A stretch of DNA of 64,000 nt, taken from positions 186,001 through 250,000 of the forward strand of contig NZ_JAKCFA010000005.1 in assembly GCF_024198215.1 (NCBI RefSeq), written 5' to 3'. The notes beneath the pieces were generated by a model. It saw nothing but the letters and a program-made list of their open reading frames with translations, searched no databases and was not told the origin of the DNA. Within the stretch, counting starts at the first letter, position 1, and each line of letters opens with the position of its first letter. A program made the position numbers and the translations under genes. The DNA comes from Myxococcus qinghaiensis. GTDB lineage: Bacteria; Myxococcota; Myxococcia; Myxococcales; Myxococcaceae. This document shows positions 39,037 through 49,966 of the stretch, piece by piece.

Positions 39037-39146
39037 CTCGGACTCCTCACGGGAACGAAAGCCCGGAGGGTAGCCGAGATTGATTTTCGAGTCAGCCACG
39101 GCGCCCGCCCCACGGAGCGTGCATGACGCATGGTGCCGTGAACGCA

Positions 39147-39184
39147 CGAAGGGCCCCCGGGGAACCGGCCCCAGAGGCCCTTCG
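39147..39184 (-). terminator. Hairpin after the slipin gene
   Basis: CGAAGGGCC (39147-39155) pairs with GGCCCTTCG (39176-39184), 9 bp perfect stem, 21 bp past the slipin stop. Loop contains a second CCCCGGGG-type stem. Confidence 0.6.
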
Positions 39185-39204
39185 CTCAGCGGTGTGACGG
39201 AGCT

Positions 39205-40329
39205 TCAGCCCTTGAGCTGGAGCGAGGGCACCGCCCCCTCGCCGAGCACCAGGTGGACCTGGCCGACCTTGGCCGCGAGGTCCTTGTAGGCCTCCAGCTC
39301 CTTGAGGCGCACGAGCAGCGGGTTCTCCGCGAGCACCTTGGCCGTCTGGGCCATGGAGCGCGTGGCGGCCGTCTCCTCGCGGCGGGTGATGACGTTCGCC
39401 TCGGCCTCCTTCTGGGCCTGGATGACGCGGTTGAGCAGCTCCTTCATCTCACCCGGCAGCACGACGTCCTTGATGCCGAAGCGCAGCAGCTCCAGGCCCA
39501 CGGACTCCGCGCGCTCCTTCACCTGCGCGAAGAGGTCCTCGGCCACGGCCTCACGGGAGGCGAGCAGCTCGTCGAGCGTGCGCGTGGCCACGGACTCGCG
39601 GGCCGCCAGCTGCATGGCGAGGTAGAGGATGTCATCCGGCGCGCGGGCGACGACGGCGAGCCGGCGGGCATCCGCGACGCGGAAGGCGGTGGAGAGGTTG
39701 AGGCGCAGCGTGACGCGGTCCTTCGTCATCACCTCCTGGCCGGTGACGTGGAGCAGGCGCTCGCGCAGGTCGATGACGGCGAGCTGGACCTTGCGGGCGA
39801 CGGTCCAGGCGGCGTGACGGCCGGCGGGCAGCACCGCGTCCAGGGTGCCGTCCACGTAGCGCAGCACGACGCTGCCCTCGGTGGCCGTGGCCTCCACGTA
39901 GTCACTGGCGGGGACCTTGGCGCGCACGTCGTCCTGCAGGGGCGTGGTGGCCACGCCGGACGTGTCCAGGCGCTCGATGCTCACGGCGGAGGAGGCGGGC
40001 ACGGAGTCGCGGCTGGGGAGGCGCTCCACCGTCCACACCTGGTGCTGACCACGGCCGAGCCACATCGAGGGGCGACCCCGGTGGTAGAGCATGGCGCGCT
40101 CGGTGGGGCCCAGCTCGATGACCTGGAGGTCCGACGGGGGCACGAGCGCGAGCATCTCCGTGTCCAGGTTGGTCAGCGGCATGCCGGTGGCGACGCGGAC
40201 GATGCGCACGTTGCGGAAGGGGTAGGTGAGCCGGTAGCGGCCCGGAACGAGGTAGCGCGTGGGCACCTCGTCGACGAGGACGAACGCCCGCTCGTGCTGC
40301 ACGACATCGACACGCTTGAAGAAGCTCAT
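39205..40329 (-). CDS. Slipin/SPFH-domain protein
   Basis: 374 aa, ATG at 40329 after AAGGAGGTG, a near-consensus ribosome-binding site. The SPFH core spans about 150-330: QEVMTKDRVTLRLNLSTAFRVAD, then ARESVATRTLDELLASREAV and GLELLRFGIKDVVLPGEMKELLNRVIQAQKEAEANVITRREETAATR, typical of slipins (stomatin-like). The N-terminal 140 residues include a short hydrophobic stretch and a VPGRYRLTYPF motif. Probably associated with the membrane in oligomers. Confidence 0.88.
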   Translation of the reverse strand: MSFFKRVDVVQHERAFVLVDEVPTRYLVPGRYRLTYPFRNVRIVRVATGMPLTNLDTEMLALVPPSDLQVIELGPTERAMLYHRGRPSMWLGRGQHQVWTVERLPSRDSVPASSAVSIERLDTSGVATTPLQDDVRAKVPASDYVEATATEGSVVLRYVDGTLDAVLPAGRHAAWTVARKVQLAVIDLRERLLHVTGQEVMTKDRVTLRLNLSTAFRVADARRLAVVARAPDDILYLAMQLAARESVATRTLDELLASREAVAEDLFAQVKERAESVGLELLRFGIKDVVLPGEMKELLNRVIQAQKEAEANVITRREETAATRSMAQTAKVLAENPLLVRLKELEAYKDLAAKVGQVHLVLGEGAVPSLQLKG

Positions 40330-40662
40330 CGCGCACCTCCTTTCCCCCGAGGGGGGACTTGATGAAACCCGGGAGGCGAGGTGGCGCGAGGAAGCGCGCG
40401 TCCCGGGGGACTGCTGAAAAGTGGAGGCCCCACCCTTCGCGGGTGGAGCGCGCTGACTGCGTGCCCTGCCTCGTCACCACATCCCGCGCTCGCGGGCCGG
40501 GCCGGGCGCGGACGACGACAGGACCTGCCGCTGACTGCGCGGAAGGGGACTGTCGCCCTGGCGGACGGCGAGGCTTCGCGGTGGGGGAGGGTGGACGGGG
40601 TGGGCCAGCGTGCTCACCGGCTAGGGGTGGAGCTTCCTGGCGGAGCCGATTTACGAGATCGG
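40330..40662. other. Non-coding gap between slipin and tRNA
   Basis: 333 bp with open frames that show no coding composition or ribosome-binding sites. A 5-bp inverted repeat (CCGAT/ATCGG, 40646-40662) lies just 3' of the tRNA and may end its transcript. Nothing else seen. Confidence 0.5.
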
Positions 40663-40734
40663 TTCAGAACGAAGGAGTCGAACCTTCAACCTCAAGATTA
40701 TCAGTCTTGTGCTCTCCCATTGAGCTAGTTCTGA
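40663..40734 (-). tRNA. tRNA-Ile (anticodon GAU)
   Basis: 72 nt on the minus strand. All arms fold: acceptor TCAGAAC/GTTCTGA (7 bp), D stem GCTC/GAGC with loop AATGGGA, anticodon stem CAAGA/TCTTG with loop CTGATAA (GAT at 34-36), T stem GAAGG/CCTTC with loop TTCGACT, discriminator A. The 3' CCA is not encoded (ACCG follows). GC about 44 percent, far below the roughly 70 percent of the window, and the acceptor starts with a U1-A72 pair. A lone tRNA-Ile(GAU) outside an rRNA operon is unusual. Confidence 0.92.
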
Positions 40735-41053
40735 GAAGTCCCTGTTGAGGGGCTGCTCAAATGGCTTTCAAGGCGGCCGGCCTGACGCGCCCGATGTGAG
40801 GGAGACACTGAGGACGATGGACCCGGGAACACCCTGCCCGGCACGGGAGCGCAGAGCGCCCACGTCCAGACTCGGGAGCCCAGGGACAGACCCGTGACAC
40901 CTCTGGAGATGCGTCGGGGGCGAGGGACGCCACCGTGACGCGGAGGCTGACAACGGGCGTTGCGCCGAAGCGCGGGACGTTCGTCACCGCGCTCGGGCGG
41001 AAGGGTTGCTTCTCAGCACGAGCGCGGGGGCGTCACCGCGCCCGGGTGAATGG
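40735..41053. other. Non-coding gap between tRNA and coiled-coil lipoprotein
   Basis: 319 bp with no convincing gene. A 76-codon minus-strand open frame (40757-40987) lacks a ribosome-binding site and has shadow-like composition. A weak TTGAAA-N17-TCAACA pair on the minus strand lies just before the tRNA. Confidence 0.45.
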
Positions 41054-42013
41054 CTACTCCGCCGCGCCCGGTTGCACGGACAGCAGGGGCAAGGAGGCCG
41101 TCTGCGATTGTGCCTGGGGCGTGGCGGACGGCGTGGGCTCCGTGGGCTGCATCGGCTGGCAGATAGAGGGCTCGCTCTTCGTGTCCGACTCGCCCGCCGT
41201 GGTGGACGTGGTCTGCTTCGCGCTCTTGGAGGGCAGCGAGCACATGGTCGCGGGGGTCGCCACGGTGGGCTTCGCCACACGGGGATTGCTCGGCGTCGCG
41301 GAGTCTCCCCGGGCGCGCGAGTCGCCTCGCGAGTTGGAGTCGCTGCGCGTGTCCGCCTTGCCCTCGCTCGTGGAGGTGGACGAGGCCGTCGCCACCGCCG
41401 AAGGCGTGGGCCGCTTCGCTGCTTCTCCGAGCGCGGTGGCCAGCCGTCCGTTGGTCTCGTGCATCTGGTCCCGCGCCCGTTCCAGGCTCACCTGCGCGTG
41501 CTCACGCTGCTCTTCCATGGTGCTCTGGAACCGCTCGCGCTCCTCCACCAGCGCCGCCTGGGCCTCGTCGCGCTGCGCATCCAGCTTCACCCGGTACGCT
41601 TCGCGCTCGTGCTCCTGGTTGGCGCGCAGGCTGTCTCGCTCCTTGGAGACTTCACTCAGGCGCTGCTCCAGTTCCTCCTTGTCCGCCGAGAGCATCCTCT
41701 CCGTGGTGACCATGCACGCCTCGAGCACCTTCTCGTCCGGCTCGCGCACCGGCAGCGGCTCACCGCGATTCCAGGCCACGAGCGCGCTGCTCTGCCAGCG
41801 GTAGTCCGCGTGCATCACGCACTCCTGCACCAGGCGCGTGACCCGGTCCTTCGACCACTCCGGCTTCGGCCGTGAGCACGGACCCACTTCTTCCTTGAAG
41901 CTGGAGGGAAAGCTGCGCACCTGCTTCACCCAGCAACCGTCCCGCTGCTCCACCTTCACCGACGCGCACCCGCTGACCGCCACCGCGACCACCACCGCGA
42001 CCACATGCTTCAT
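41054..42013 (-). CDS. Coiled-coil lipoprotein
   Basis: 319 aa. The ATG at 42013 follows a run of Gs and opens MKHVVAVVVAVAVSGC (lipobox VSGC). After a 60-residue globular part with four Cys, residues about 100-200 are a charged coiled coil (ADKEELEQRLSEVSKERD, and HEREAYRVKLDAQRDEAQ). The C-terminal 100 are a Ser/Thr/Pro/Lys-rich low-complexity tail. Probably spans the periplasm; no family recognised. Confidence 0.7.
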   Translation of the reverse strand: MKHVVAVVVAVAVSGCASVKVEQRDGCWVKQVRSFPSSFKEEVGPCSRPKPEWSKDRVTRLVQECVMHADYRWQSSALVAWNRGEPLPVREPDEKVLEACMVTTERMLSADKEELEQRLSEVSKERDSLRANQEHEREAYRVKLDAQRDEAQAALVEERERFQSTMEEQREHAQVSLERARDQMHETNGRLATALGEAAKRPTPSAVATASSTSTSEGKADTRSDSNSRGDSRARGDSATPSNPRVAKPTVATPATMCSLPSKSAKQTTSTTAGESDTKSEPSICQPMQPTEPTPSATPQAQSQTASLPLLSVQPGAAE

Positions 42014-42271
42014 GACCCCCCCCACCTTCCATCCCACCGCCGGCCCGTGCTTCACCGCACCGCCATTCGCAAGCACGGTAGGAACGATGGAAGGCCCCGC
42101 CTACTCGGCCGAGCCTCCCTTCACAAAGGGCTTGTCTCCGGCTCAACGGACCTGACCAGACGAGCGAGCGGATTGCGACCCACTCCATGTGTGCCGCTCA
42201 ACCCTCAACCGATTTGAAGGAAGGGGGCGGCCGAGCATGCGCTCCACCGTCACGCGGGTCCTTCGTGCTGC

Positions 42272-43039
42272 TCAGGGTATTAAATTCCGCGTGTGCACCA
42301 GCAGCTCCGGTCCGCCCGGTGCACCGTGTCCCGGGATGACGATGCGGGCCTCGGGGAAGCGCTCCTTCGTGCGCTCCAGGCTCGTGGGCCAGGCCGCGAG
42401 GTCCGCGTCCTCCACGTTGCCCAGGTCCTTCGCCGCGCCGTCCTTCACGAAGCAGCCACCGAACAGCACGCCGCTGTCCCGATGCCACACGACGATGTTG
42501 TCCGGCGCATGGCCCGCACCGGGGAAGAACAGCTCCACCGGCCCCAGCGTCCGCGCCTCCGAGAAGGTCTCCGTGGGCGCGGGCCGTCCACGCTCCTTCG
42601 AGAGCTTCACGGTGTCTTCCAGCCCGTACACCGGGATGTTCCGTGCCACGAAGACAGGGATGCCCGCCGTCCGGTCACCGTGGAAGTGCGTCGCCACGGC
42701 CGCGCGCACGGGCCTGCCCAGCGTGTCTTTCGCCCAGGCCAACAGGTGCTCCGCCTGTGCGGGATTCCAGCCCGTGTCGACGAGCAGCGACTCCGCGCCG
42801 TCCTCGATGAGCAGCCCGTTCGCGGGATGGTGGCCGAAGTCCGGGCCCGACAGCGTCGTGTGGACCCAGACGCCCGGGGCGATGCGGCGCACGGTGACGT
42901 CGGGCGCCAGCGTGTACTCGCTCGGGCCCGTGTCCGGCGTGGCCACCGTGGAGGCAGGGCGCTCGGGTGTCGAGGTACAGGCCGGAGCGAGCATCAGCAG
43001 TGGCGCCAGGACGAGGGCGCGAAGGCGTTGTGAGGTCAT
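42272..43039 (-). CDS. bla: Subclass B1 metallo-beta-lactamase, lipoprotein
   Basis: 255 aa. The ATG at 43039 opens a signal ending in lipobox LAPAC (Cys 21). All B1 metal ligands are present: H118, H120 and D122 in THFHGDR; H177 in PGAGHAPDN; C196 in GGCFVKD (with Lys199, which matches the B1 substrate-carboxylate Lys); H238 in PGHG. Such enzymes hydrolyse penicillins, cephalosporins and carbapenems with two Zn ions. The family is known in Myxococcus. Like NDM-type enzymes it may be membrane-anchored. It is 37 bp downstream of the NTF2-like gene. Confidence 0.9.
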   Translation of the reverse strand: MTSQRLRALVLAPLLMLAPACTSTPERPASTVATPDTGPSEYTLAPDVTVRRIAPGVWVHTTLSGPDFGHHPANGLLIEDGAESLLVDTGWNPAQAEHLLAWAKDTLGRPVRAAVATHFHGDRTAGIPVFVARNIPVYGLEDTVKLSKERGRPAPTETFSEARTLGPVELFFPGAGHAPDNIVVWHRDSGVLFGGCFVKDGAAKDLGNVEDADLAAWPTSLERTKERFPEARIVIPGHGAPGGPELLVHTRNLIP

Positions 43040-43076
43040 GACGTGGGCTCTGCGCTCGTGCGGAAGAGGGGGCGAT

Positions 43077-43460
43077 TCATGAGGGCTCGCCACCGAGGAT
43101 GACCGTGCACTGGCCCGTGATGACCTGGGGGCGCTCATCCACCCACTGCCAGACGCGGCTGTAGCGAAGCCGCGCTTCGAACACGGTGCCTTCGTGGGTT
43201 CCCTTCACGGAGGCGCTGACGATGAACACCGCGCCCGCCGAGAGGTAGCGGATGATGGGCGCCGACATGTCCATCCGCGTCAAGCGCAGCGCCCTCGAGC
43301 GGTGCGCCGCCAGGTCCGCTTCCTTGTCGAACACCTGTCCGGTGTGATTGACGAAGACGAGGTCGTCGGAGATGAGCGCATCAAGCGCGGTCACGTCACC
43401 CTGGAGCATCGCCTGCCGCAGCGACTCCTCGGCGGCAAGGAGGACTTCTTCCGTCATCAT
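43077..43460 (-). CDS. NTF2-like / SnoaL-like protein (DUF4440 type)
   Basis: 127 aa from the ATG at 43460 with GGGAGC upstream. The fold signature is LIVPEED-free but matches DUF4440: LRQAMLQGDVTALDALISDDLVFVNHTGQVFDKEADL, then RYSRVWQWVDERPQVITGQCTVI. The family covers ketosteroid-isomerase-like enzymes and stress-related small proteins. Probably one operon with the beta-lactamase. Confidence 0.75.
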   Translation of the reverse strand: MMTEEVLLAAEESLRQAMLQGDVTALDALISDDLVFVNHTGQVFDKEADLAAHRSRALRLTRMDMSAPIIRYLSAGAVFIVSASVKGTHEGTVFEARLRYSRVWQWVDERPQVITGQCTVILGGEPS

Positions 43461-43563
43461 CCGTGGTGCTCCCTTGTCTCGATGCCAGACCCGACGGGGT
43501 CTGTCGCGCCGCGAGTTTGCCTTGGCCACCCTCGCGGGGCGTGTCAATTCCATCGCGGCGGCG

Positions 43564-44214
43564 CTATCCCCGCTCCACGTCCCACCAACCGAACCACATC
43601 GTCCGCTCCTCGGCGAGCTGCACCCAACCCGGGGCATGCACGTAGTCGCGCGGTTGCATCCCCGCCTCCACGACGGCGCGAGCCGTGTCCTCGAAGGAAT
43701 ACAGATGCAGCGTCACCGCGGGGCCCGCCGTCTGCACCTCGCGCGTGGAGGCTTCGTGTCCCTCGAACCCGGGCCGCTGCTCCAGCACCGTGAACAACAT
43801 CCGCCCGCCAGGCGCCAACGTCGCGGCGAGATGGCTCAGCACGCGCGGCAGGTCCTCACAGAAGTCGAGGCAGCCGATGGCCAGCACCACCTGGAAGCGG
43901 CCCCACTCCTCGGGAAAGGGGCGGTGATAGCTGTGCACGTGCCACGCGCCCTCGGGCCGTCCCTGTCGCGCCAGCTCCAGCATCTCCGGAGACAGGTCGA
44001 CTCCCACCACGTCGATGGACGCATCCAGGCCCCGCGTGTGGAGCCCCGGTCCGCACCCCACGTCGAGCACCCGACACCCCGGCGTCACCGCTTCCGCGAG
44101 GAAGCGCTCCACTCGGCCCTCATACCGATGAAGCACGGGGAAGAGCACCTCGTAGGCCGAGGCAATCTCTCCGTACACCTGCTTCACGTCCTCTTCCTGC
44201 GCATCCCGCGACAT
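43564..44214 (-). CDS. Class I SAM-dependent methyltransferase
   Basis: 216 aa, ATG at 44214 (an in-frame GTG at 44262 is an alternative). Motif I VLDVGCGPGLHTRGLD, acidic loop VVGVDLSPEMLELARQG, and post-I region FQVVLAIGCLDFCEDLPRVLSHLAATLAPGGRML. General small-molecule methyltransferase; substrate unknown. 103 bp from the NTF2-like gene on the same strand. Confidence 0.85.
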   Translation of the reverse strand: MSRDAQEEDVKQVYGEIASAYEVLFPVLHRYEGRVERFLAEAVTPGCRVLDVGCGPGLHTRGLDASIDVVGVDLSPEMLELARQGRPEGAWHVHSYHRPFPEEWGRFQVVLAIGCLDFCEDLPRVLSHLAATLAPGGRMLFTVLEQRPGFEGHEASTREVQTAGPAVTLHLYSFEDTARAVVEAGMQPRDYVHAPGWVQLAEERTMWFGWWDVERG

Positions 44215-44453
44215 GGCGCCGCAGCCTATGCACGAGGAGGGCCCGAAGGGCGTGGAACACACGCGGACACTCCGTGTGGCGAACGTCCCGCGATGAACGC
44301 GGACGCCTCCACCGCCGAGTCATCCAGGTCTCCGCGCGCCACAGCCTGGGCAGAACTTCGCACCGTCGTGGCGTCTCGGCCTGTCTCCAGGGCGTGTCCG
44401 GGATGCGACAGGGCCTCGCCCGGACGACGAGGCCCCGTGCATTCCCGCGTGGC

Positions 44454-46583
<2,130 letters not shown>

Positions 46584-46653
46584 ACGGGCTCTCGATTCCT
46601 CTTCCAGGAAATTGCCCGCTGAATGTGGGATGGCCCTCGCGTACCGGCAACCG

Positions 46654-47928
46654 TCAGGCAGCGACAGCGTGGTCCAGTGAGCGCCAGGTCCCCAGCGCCC
46701 AGTCCTCCTCCTCCGGGTCGTCGAAGCTCACCACGCACAGCGCCCGGTGCCTGCCCGAGCTGCACACCGCCGTCAGCCGGCACTCGCCCGGCTCCATGTG
46801 CAGCGAGGCGCGGCCGCTCACCCGCTCGCCCCGGTGCTCCAGCTCCATGGCCCGGCGCTCCGCCGTGGTGGGGACGAGGCCGTCCTCCGTCGCGTCCTCC
46901 AGCGGGACGAAGCGCACGCTGCGCCGATGGTCCCTGGCCACCCAGGTGCCGTCCTCCAGGTGCGCCTCCGCCAGCGAGCCCGGGATTCGAATCTCCCACC
47001 CGGCCGGCAGCGCCACCTGCACGGAGCCTCGCCGGTAGCCGATGGGCGGCCCCTTCGCCGCGTGGAACGCCGCGTGCCGGTGGACCAGCTCCGCGAGCGT
47101 GCCGCCCACGCCCAGGTAGCCGAGCACCTCGCGCCACTCGCGCCACGGGTACGCCAGCTCCGGGTCCTCCCGCCACGCCAGCTCCAGCGCGCGCGCCACC
47201 TCGCGCATGAGCCGGCGCTCCTCCTTCAGCAGCGGCGGGCGCCAGACGACTTCCGTCCACAGCCGGCACAGGGCCCGGCCCAGCCGCGCCTGCGCGCCCA
47301 CGCCCTGCTTCCACCAGGGGAACACATCCATGCCCACGCGAGGGTCCTCGTACACGCGCCGCATCCAGCGCTCGTCCCGGGGGCCCAGGGGCGTCAGGAG
47401 CGCGCCGGGGTACTCGAAGGTGTGGCCGAAGCGCATCGACATCGCGAAGCCCGACTGCCCCCGGCTGCGCAGGCGCAACACCTGCCCCACGGACTCCTGG
47501 AGCCACGCGAGCATGTGCACCTCCACCGGGCCCGCGTCGTCCGTGTGGAAGTAGCCCGTGGGGTCTCCCACGCCCATCGCCTCGTCGGCCTCCGCCCAGT
47601 GCAGGTGCAACGCCTGCCCCATCGCCTTGAGCAAATCACAGAGGAAGACGTGGTAGCCCGGGCCCACCGCCGTCGTCTCCGCGGAGATGACGACACGCGC
47701 GCCGCTGGCCGCGAGGATGGAGACCTCACCCGCCGCCGGATGCAATCGCAGGCGCAAGAGCGGCGCCCCGTGCGGGCCCGTACTCACGTGACTGCTCTCC
47801 AGCCATTCCCTGGCGTTCTCCTGGAACCATTGCTCCACCTGTCCCAGCCAGGCGCGCGAATTGTCGGGTGACGACGTGAAGGGCACATCGCCTCCACGCC
47901 GGCCGGCCAGCAGCAACTTCACACTCAT
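46654..47928 (-). CDS. Hypothetical protein
   Basis: 424 aa. GTG at 47931 or ATG at 47928, after AGAGAGG. No signal peptide or membrane helix; Trp/Arg-rich with HMLAWLQESVGQVLRLRSRGQSGFAMSMRFGHTFEYPG in the first half and a WVARDHRRSVRFVPLEDATEDGLV stretch near the end. I do not recognise the family. The glgX gene begins 70 bp downstream, same strand. Confidence 0.6.
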   Translation of the reverse strand: MSVKLLLAGRRGGDVPFTSSPDNSRAWLGQVEQWFQENAREWLESSHVSTGPHGAPLLRLRLHPAAGEVSILAASGARVVISAETTAVGPGYHVFLCDLLKAMGQALHLHWAEADEAMGVGDPTGYFHTDDAGPVEVHMLAWLQESVGQVLRLRSRGQSGFAMSMRFGHTFEYPGALLTPLGPRDERWMRRVYEDPRVGMDVFPWWKQGVGAQARLGRALCRLWTEVVWRPPLLKEERRLMREVARALELAWREDPELAYPWREWREVLGYLGVGGTLAELVHRHAAFHAAKGPPIGYRRGSVQVALPAGWEIRIPGSLAEAHLEDGTWVARDHRRSVRFVPLEDATEDGLVPTTAERRAMELEHRGERVSGRASLHMEPGECRLTAVCSSGRHRALCVVSFDDPEEEDWALGTWRSLDHAVAA

Positions 47929-48130
47929 CACGCCTCTCTCGGGTTGGATTCAGGGTGCGGGGGGACTCGACATGTCTCCGGGCCTTGTCAGGAAAGCGCG
48001 TTTCACCTTGAAGGTGCCACCGACCCTGGGTCCCTGCCGGCCCGTGCTCCACGTCGCGCGGAGGCACGAGCGAGCAGTCCGCCGCCCGCTCGCCTGTCTG
48101 CCGTTGCCGCAATGGCTTTCAGTGAAGGGC

Positions 48131-48164
48131 CTTCCGTGGCCCGGAGGCGTGAGGGCCACGGAAG
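48131..48164 (-). terminator. Perfect 12-bp hairpin after a TPR-like lipoprotein gene
   Basis: CTTCCGTGGCCC (48131-48142) pairs with GGGCCACGGAAG (48153-48164), 10-nt loop, 12 bp past the stop of the minus-strand lipoprotein gene. Confidence 0.75.
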
Positions 48165-48176
48165 TTGAAGAGAGGT

Positions 48177-48632
48177 TCAGTTCTGCGTGGAGGTGGCGGC
48201 GGGCGCGTCCTTGCGCGCGTTGGCGGCGACCTTCTCCGCGATGCGGGCCCAGTCGGTGTGCTGTCGCACGGGCTCCAGGGAGGGCTCGGTGGTCAGCGAC
48301 TCGGTGGCGGCGAAGCCCGCGTCGGCGGCGCGCCCCAGCCAGATGATGGACTCGTCCTGGCTGCCCGCGCGCGCGGCGATGACGCCCGCGTAGTAGAGGC
48401 CGTCCGGGTGGCGGAAGCCGTCGTTCCACGCCTTGCGGTAGAGGAAGAGCGCGTCCTCGTAGCGGCCATCCTCCAGCAGCTTGTCGGCCTCGGCACCCAG
48501 CCGGCGCGACTCGCTGGCGTCGGGCGGCACGGGGCGGGGGACGGGACCTGCGGGGTTGCCCGGGTCATTGGTGTGGGTGGTGGCGCAGGCGGTGAGGTGG
48601 AGGACGGCGAGGACCGTGAGGAGACGGCGCAT
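48177..48632 (-). CDS. TPR-like lipoprotein
   Basis: 151 aa; the ATG at 48632 is preceded by GGAGC. MRRLLTVLAVLHLTACA is a lipoprotein signal. The mature part has TPR-like helices (LGAEADKLLEDGRYEDALFLYRKAWNDGF, GSQDESIIWLGRAADAGFA). No family name. A strong hairpin follows. Confidence 0.7.
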   Translation of the reverse strand: MRRLLTVLAVLHLTACATTHTNDPGNPAGPVPRPVPPDASESRRLGAEADKLLEDGRYEDALFLYRKAWNDGFRHPDGLYYAGVIAARAGSQDESIIWLGRAADAGFAATESLTTEPSLEPVRQHTDWARIAEKVAANARKDAPAATSTQN

Positions 48633-48759
48633 GGCGGGAGTGCTCCGGGGTTGAGAAGGTTTCCGGCGGGGACGCTGCCAACACCTGAGCGGCCATTCAA
48701 GCAGGCCCTTGATGCCCGGAGCCTGGAGGACCCCCACGTTGCGGGGAAAGGAGGCCGTC

Positions 48760-48974
48760 ATGAGCAAGAAGGACGTGTTGCACATTCCGCCCGATGCCCT
48801 TCCCACCATCCCCAAGCGTGAGGCGGGAATCGAGGACGAGTCCTCACCGCGCCGCGCTCCGCCGACGTTGGACCCCGGCACGGGGCCGGGGGCACCCCGG
48901 GGGCGGATACGGACCCACTCATCATCGAGCCGCAGTCGGACCCCGGCCGCTACCCCGGGACGAGCGTGTCCTGA
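48760..48974 (+). pseudogene. Small gene with probable frameshift
   Basis: ATG at 48760 follows AAAGGAGG. MSKKDVLHIPPDALPTIPKR is a natural-looking start and the first 42 codons have high GC3, but from about 48880 the good coding frame switches: a different frame reads ADTDPLIIEPQSDPGRYPGT and stops at 48972-48974, which would give a product of about 71 residues. The open frame of the start codon continues past 49500 without coding composition. One base appears missing in the G-rich run near 48880-48895 (GGGGCCGGGGGC). It may be a sequencing error, a real frameshift, or a decaying gene. Confidence 0.55.
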
Positions 48975-49070
48975 GCGTCACGCCGTGGAGAGTGCGAGGC
49001 CCGCGTCCGACCAGGGCGGGGGCCTCTTGCTGTCGGGGGAGGGCTTCAGGGCGCCGCGCGCTGGAAACGA

Positions 49071-49102
49071 CGATGCCCGCGCCGGTCGGGGCGCGGGCAT
49101 CG
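49071..49102 (-). terminator. Perfect 13-bp hairpin after a Pro/Asp/Thr-rich lipoprotein gene
   Basis: CGATGCCCGCGCC (49071-49083) pairs with GGCGCGGGCATCG (49090-49102), 6-nt loop, 24 bp beyond the stop of the minus-strand lipoprotein gene. Confidence 0.75.
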
Positions 49103-49126
49103 TGTGCTCACGAATCCAGCGCGGAG

Positions 49127-49657
49127 CTACTGCTTGCGGCCGGACTCCGGCTCGCGGGTCGTGCTGGTGTCGGGCGCGTACGGGTCCTCGCGGTTGCTGG
49201 AGTCAGGCGTCAGGTCGCCATCCCCACTCGTGCCGGGGTCGATGGCGGTGTCATCCGCGGGGTCCAGCGTGCCCGAGCCACCCGTGCCCGGGTCCATCGT
49301 CGGGTCCTGGCCCGTCGGCGGGTTCAGCGTCGGGTCCTGACCGGAGGGAGGGCTCATGGACGGGTCATCCACGCCCGTGCCGCCCGTGCCCGGGTCCACG
49401 GAGGGGTCCGTGGCTGGCGGCGGGCTCATCGTCGGGTCATCCATGCCCGTGCCGCCCGTGCCCGGGTCCGGCGACGTGCCCGCGGGAGGCGTCGTCGTGT
49501 CGGTGCCCGTCGTAGTGCCCGTGCCGGTGTCCGTCGTCGTCGGCGCCGTGGTGTCGTCGCGCTTCGCGCTCGAGTCGGACTTGCAGGCGGTGCCAAACAC
49601 GAGAGCGCCGGCGGCGAGCGAACCCAGGACGAGCTTCGTCTTCAGGAACTTCTTCAT
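49127..49657 (-). CDS. Low-complexity lipoprotein with Asp-Pro-Gly-Thr repeats
   Basis: 176 aa, ATG at 49657 after GGGAGAA. Lipobox GTAC (GALVFGTAC-KSDSS). The mature chain is nearly all Asp, Pro, Gly, Ser and Thr, with a 24-residue unit (72 bp) read twice (DPGTGGTGMDDPTMSPP and DPGTGGTGVDDPSMSPP). Probably an unstructured surface or periplasmic chain. A similar lipoprotein lies on the other side of the MOSC gene. Confidence 0.75.
   Translation of the reverse strand: MKKFLKTKLVLGSLAAGALVFGTACKSDSSAKRDDTTAPTTTDTGTGTTTGTDTTTPPAGTSPDPGTGGTGMDDPTMSPPPATDPSVDPGTGGTGVDDPSMSPPSGQDPTLNPPTGQDPTMDPGTGGSGTLDPADDTAIDPGTSGDGDLTPDSSNREDPYAPDTSTTREPESGRKQ
49351..49494 (-). repeat. Two-copy 72-bp repeat in the low-complexity lipoprotein gene
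   Basis: GGCTCAT at 49351 and 49423, with the following GGGTCATCC and GTGCCGCCCGTGCCCGGGTC blocks at the same 72-bp offset. In-frame, coding for 24 residues. Confidence 0.75.
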
Positions 49658-49966
49658 GGTGGTTCTCCCACTGAAAAGTTTTGGGTTGGTGTGGCTGGCT
49701 GCTGCTGGTCGAGAACCTGAGCAGCCAAATCGCGGCTTGCAGGGGACGCTCCTCTGGCTGCCTGCTCCCCAGCCAGAGGCAGGAGGCTGGACGTGCGGCC
49801 CCTTGTCAGTGCGGGACCGTGCTTCAGCCGGGCCTCGGGTCCAGGGGCCGGCATCGAAGCCCTGTGGGCTTTCCCACCCACGGGGCGCCGCGGGTGATGC
49901 GTTGTGATTCATTGCACGGTGGTATGGGGTTGCCCGTGCCGCGGGTGCAGAAAGGCTTGGCCTGAG

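Noticed and set aside
36802-39126. 774-codon plus-strand open frame over the acyl-CoA dehydrogenase
   Set aside because: Shadow of the real minus-strand gene, with Gln/Arg/His/Leu-rich composition.
40640-40740. Integrative element attachment site at the tRNA
   Set aside because: No integrase gene and no repeat of the tRNA 3' end seen in the window.
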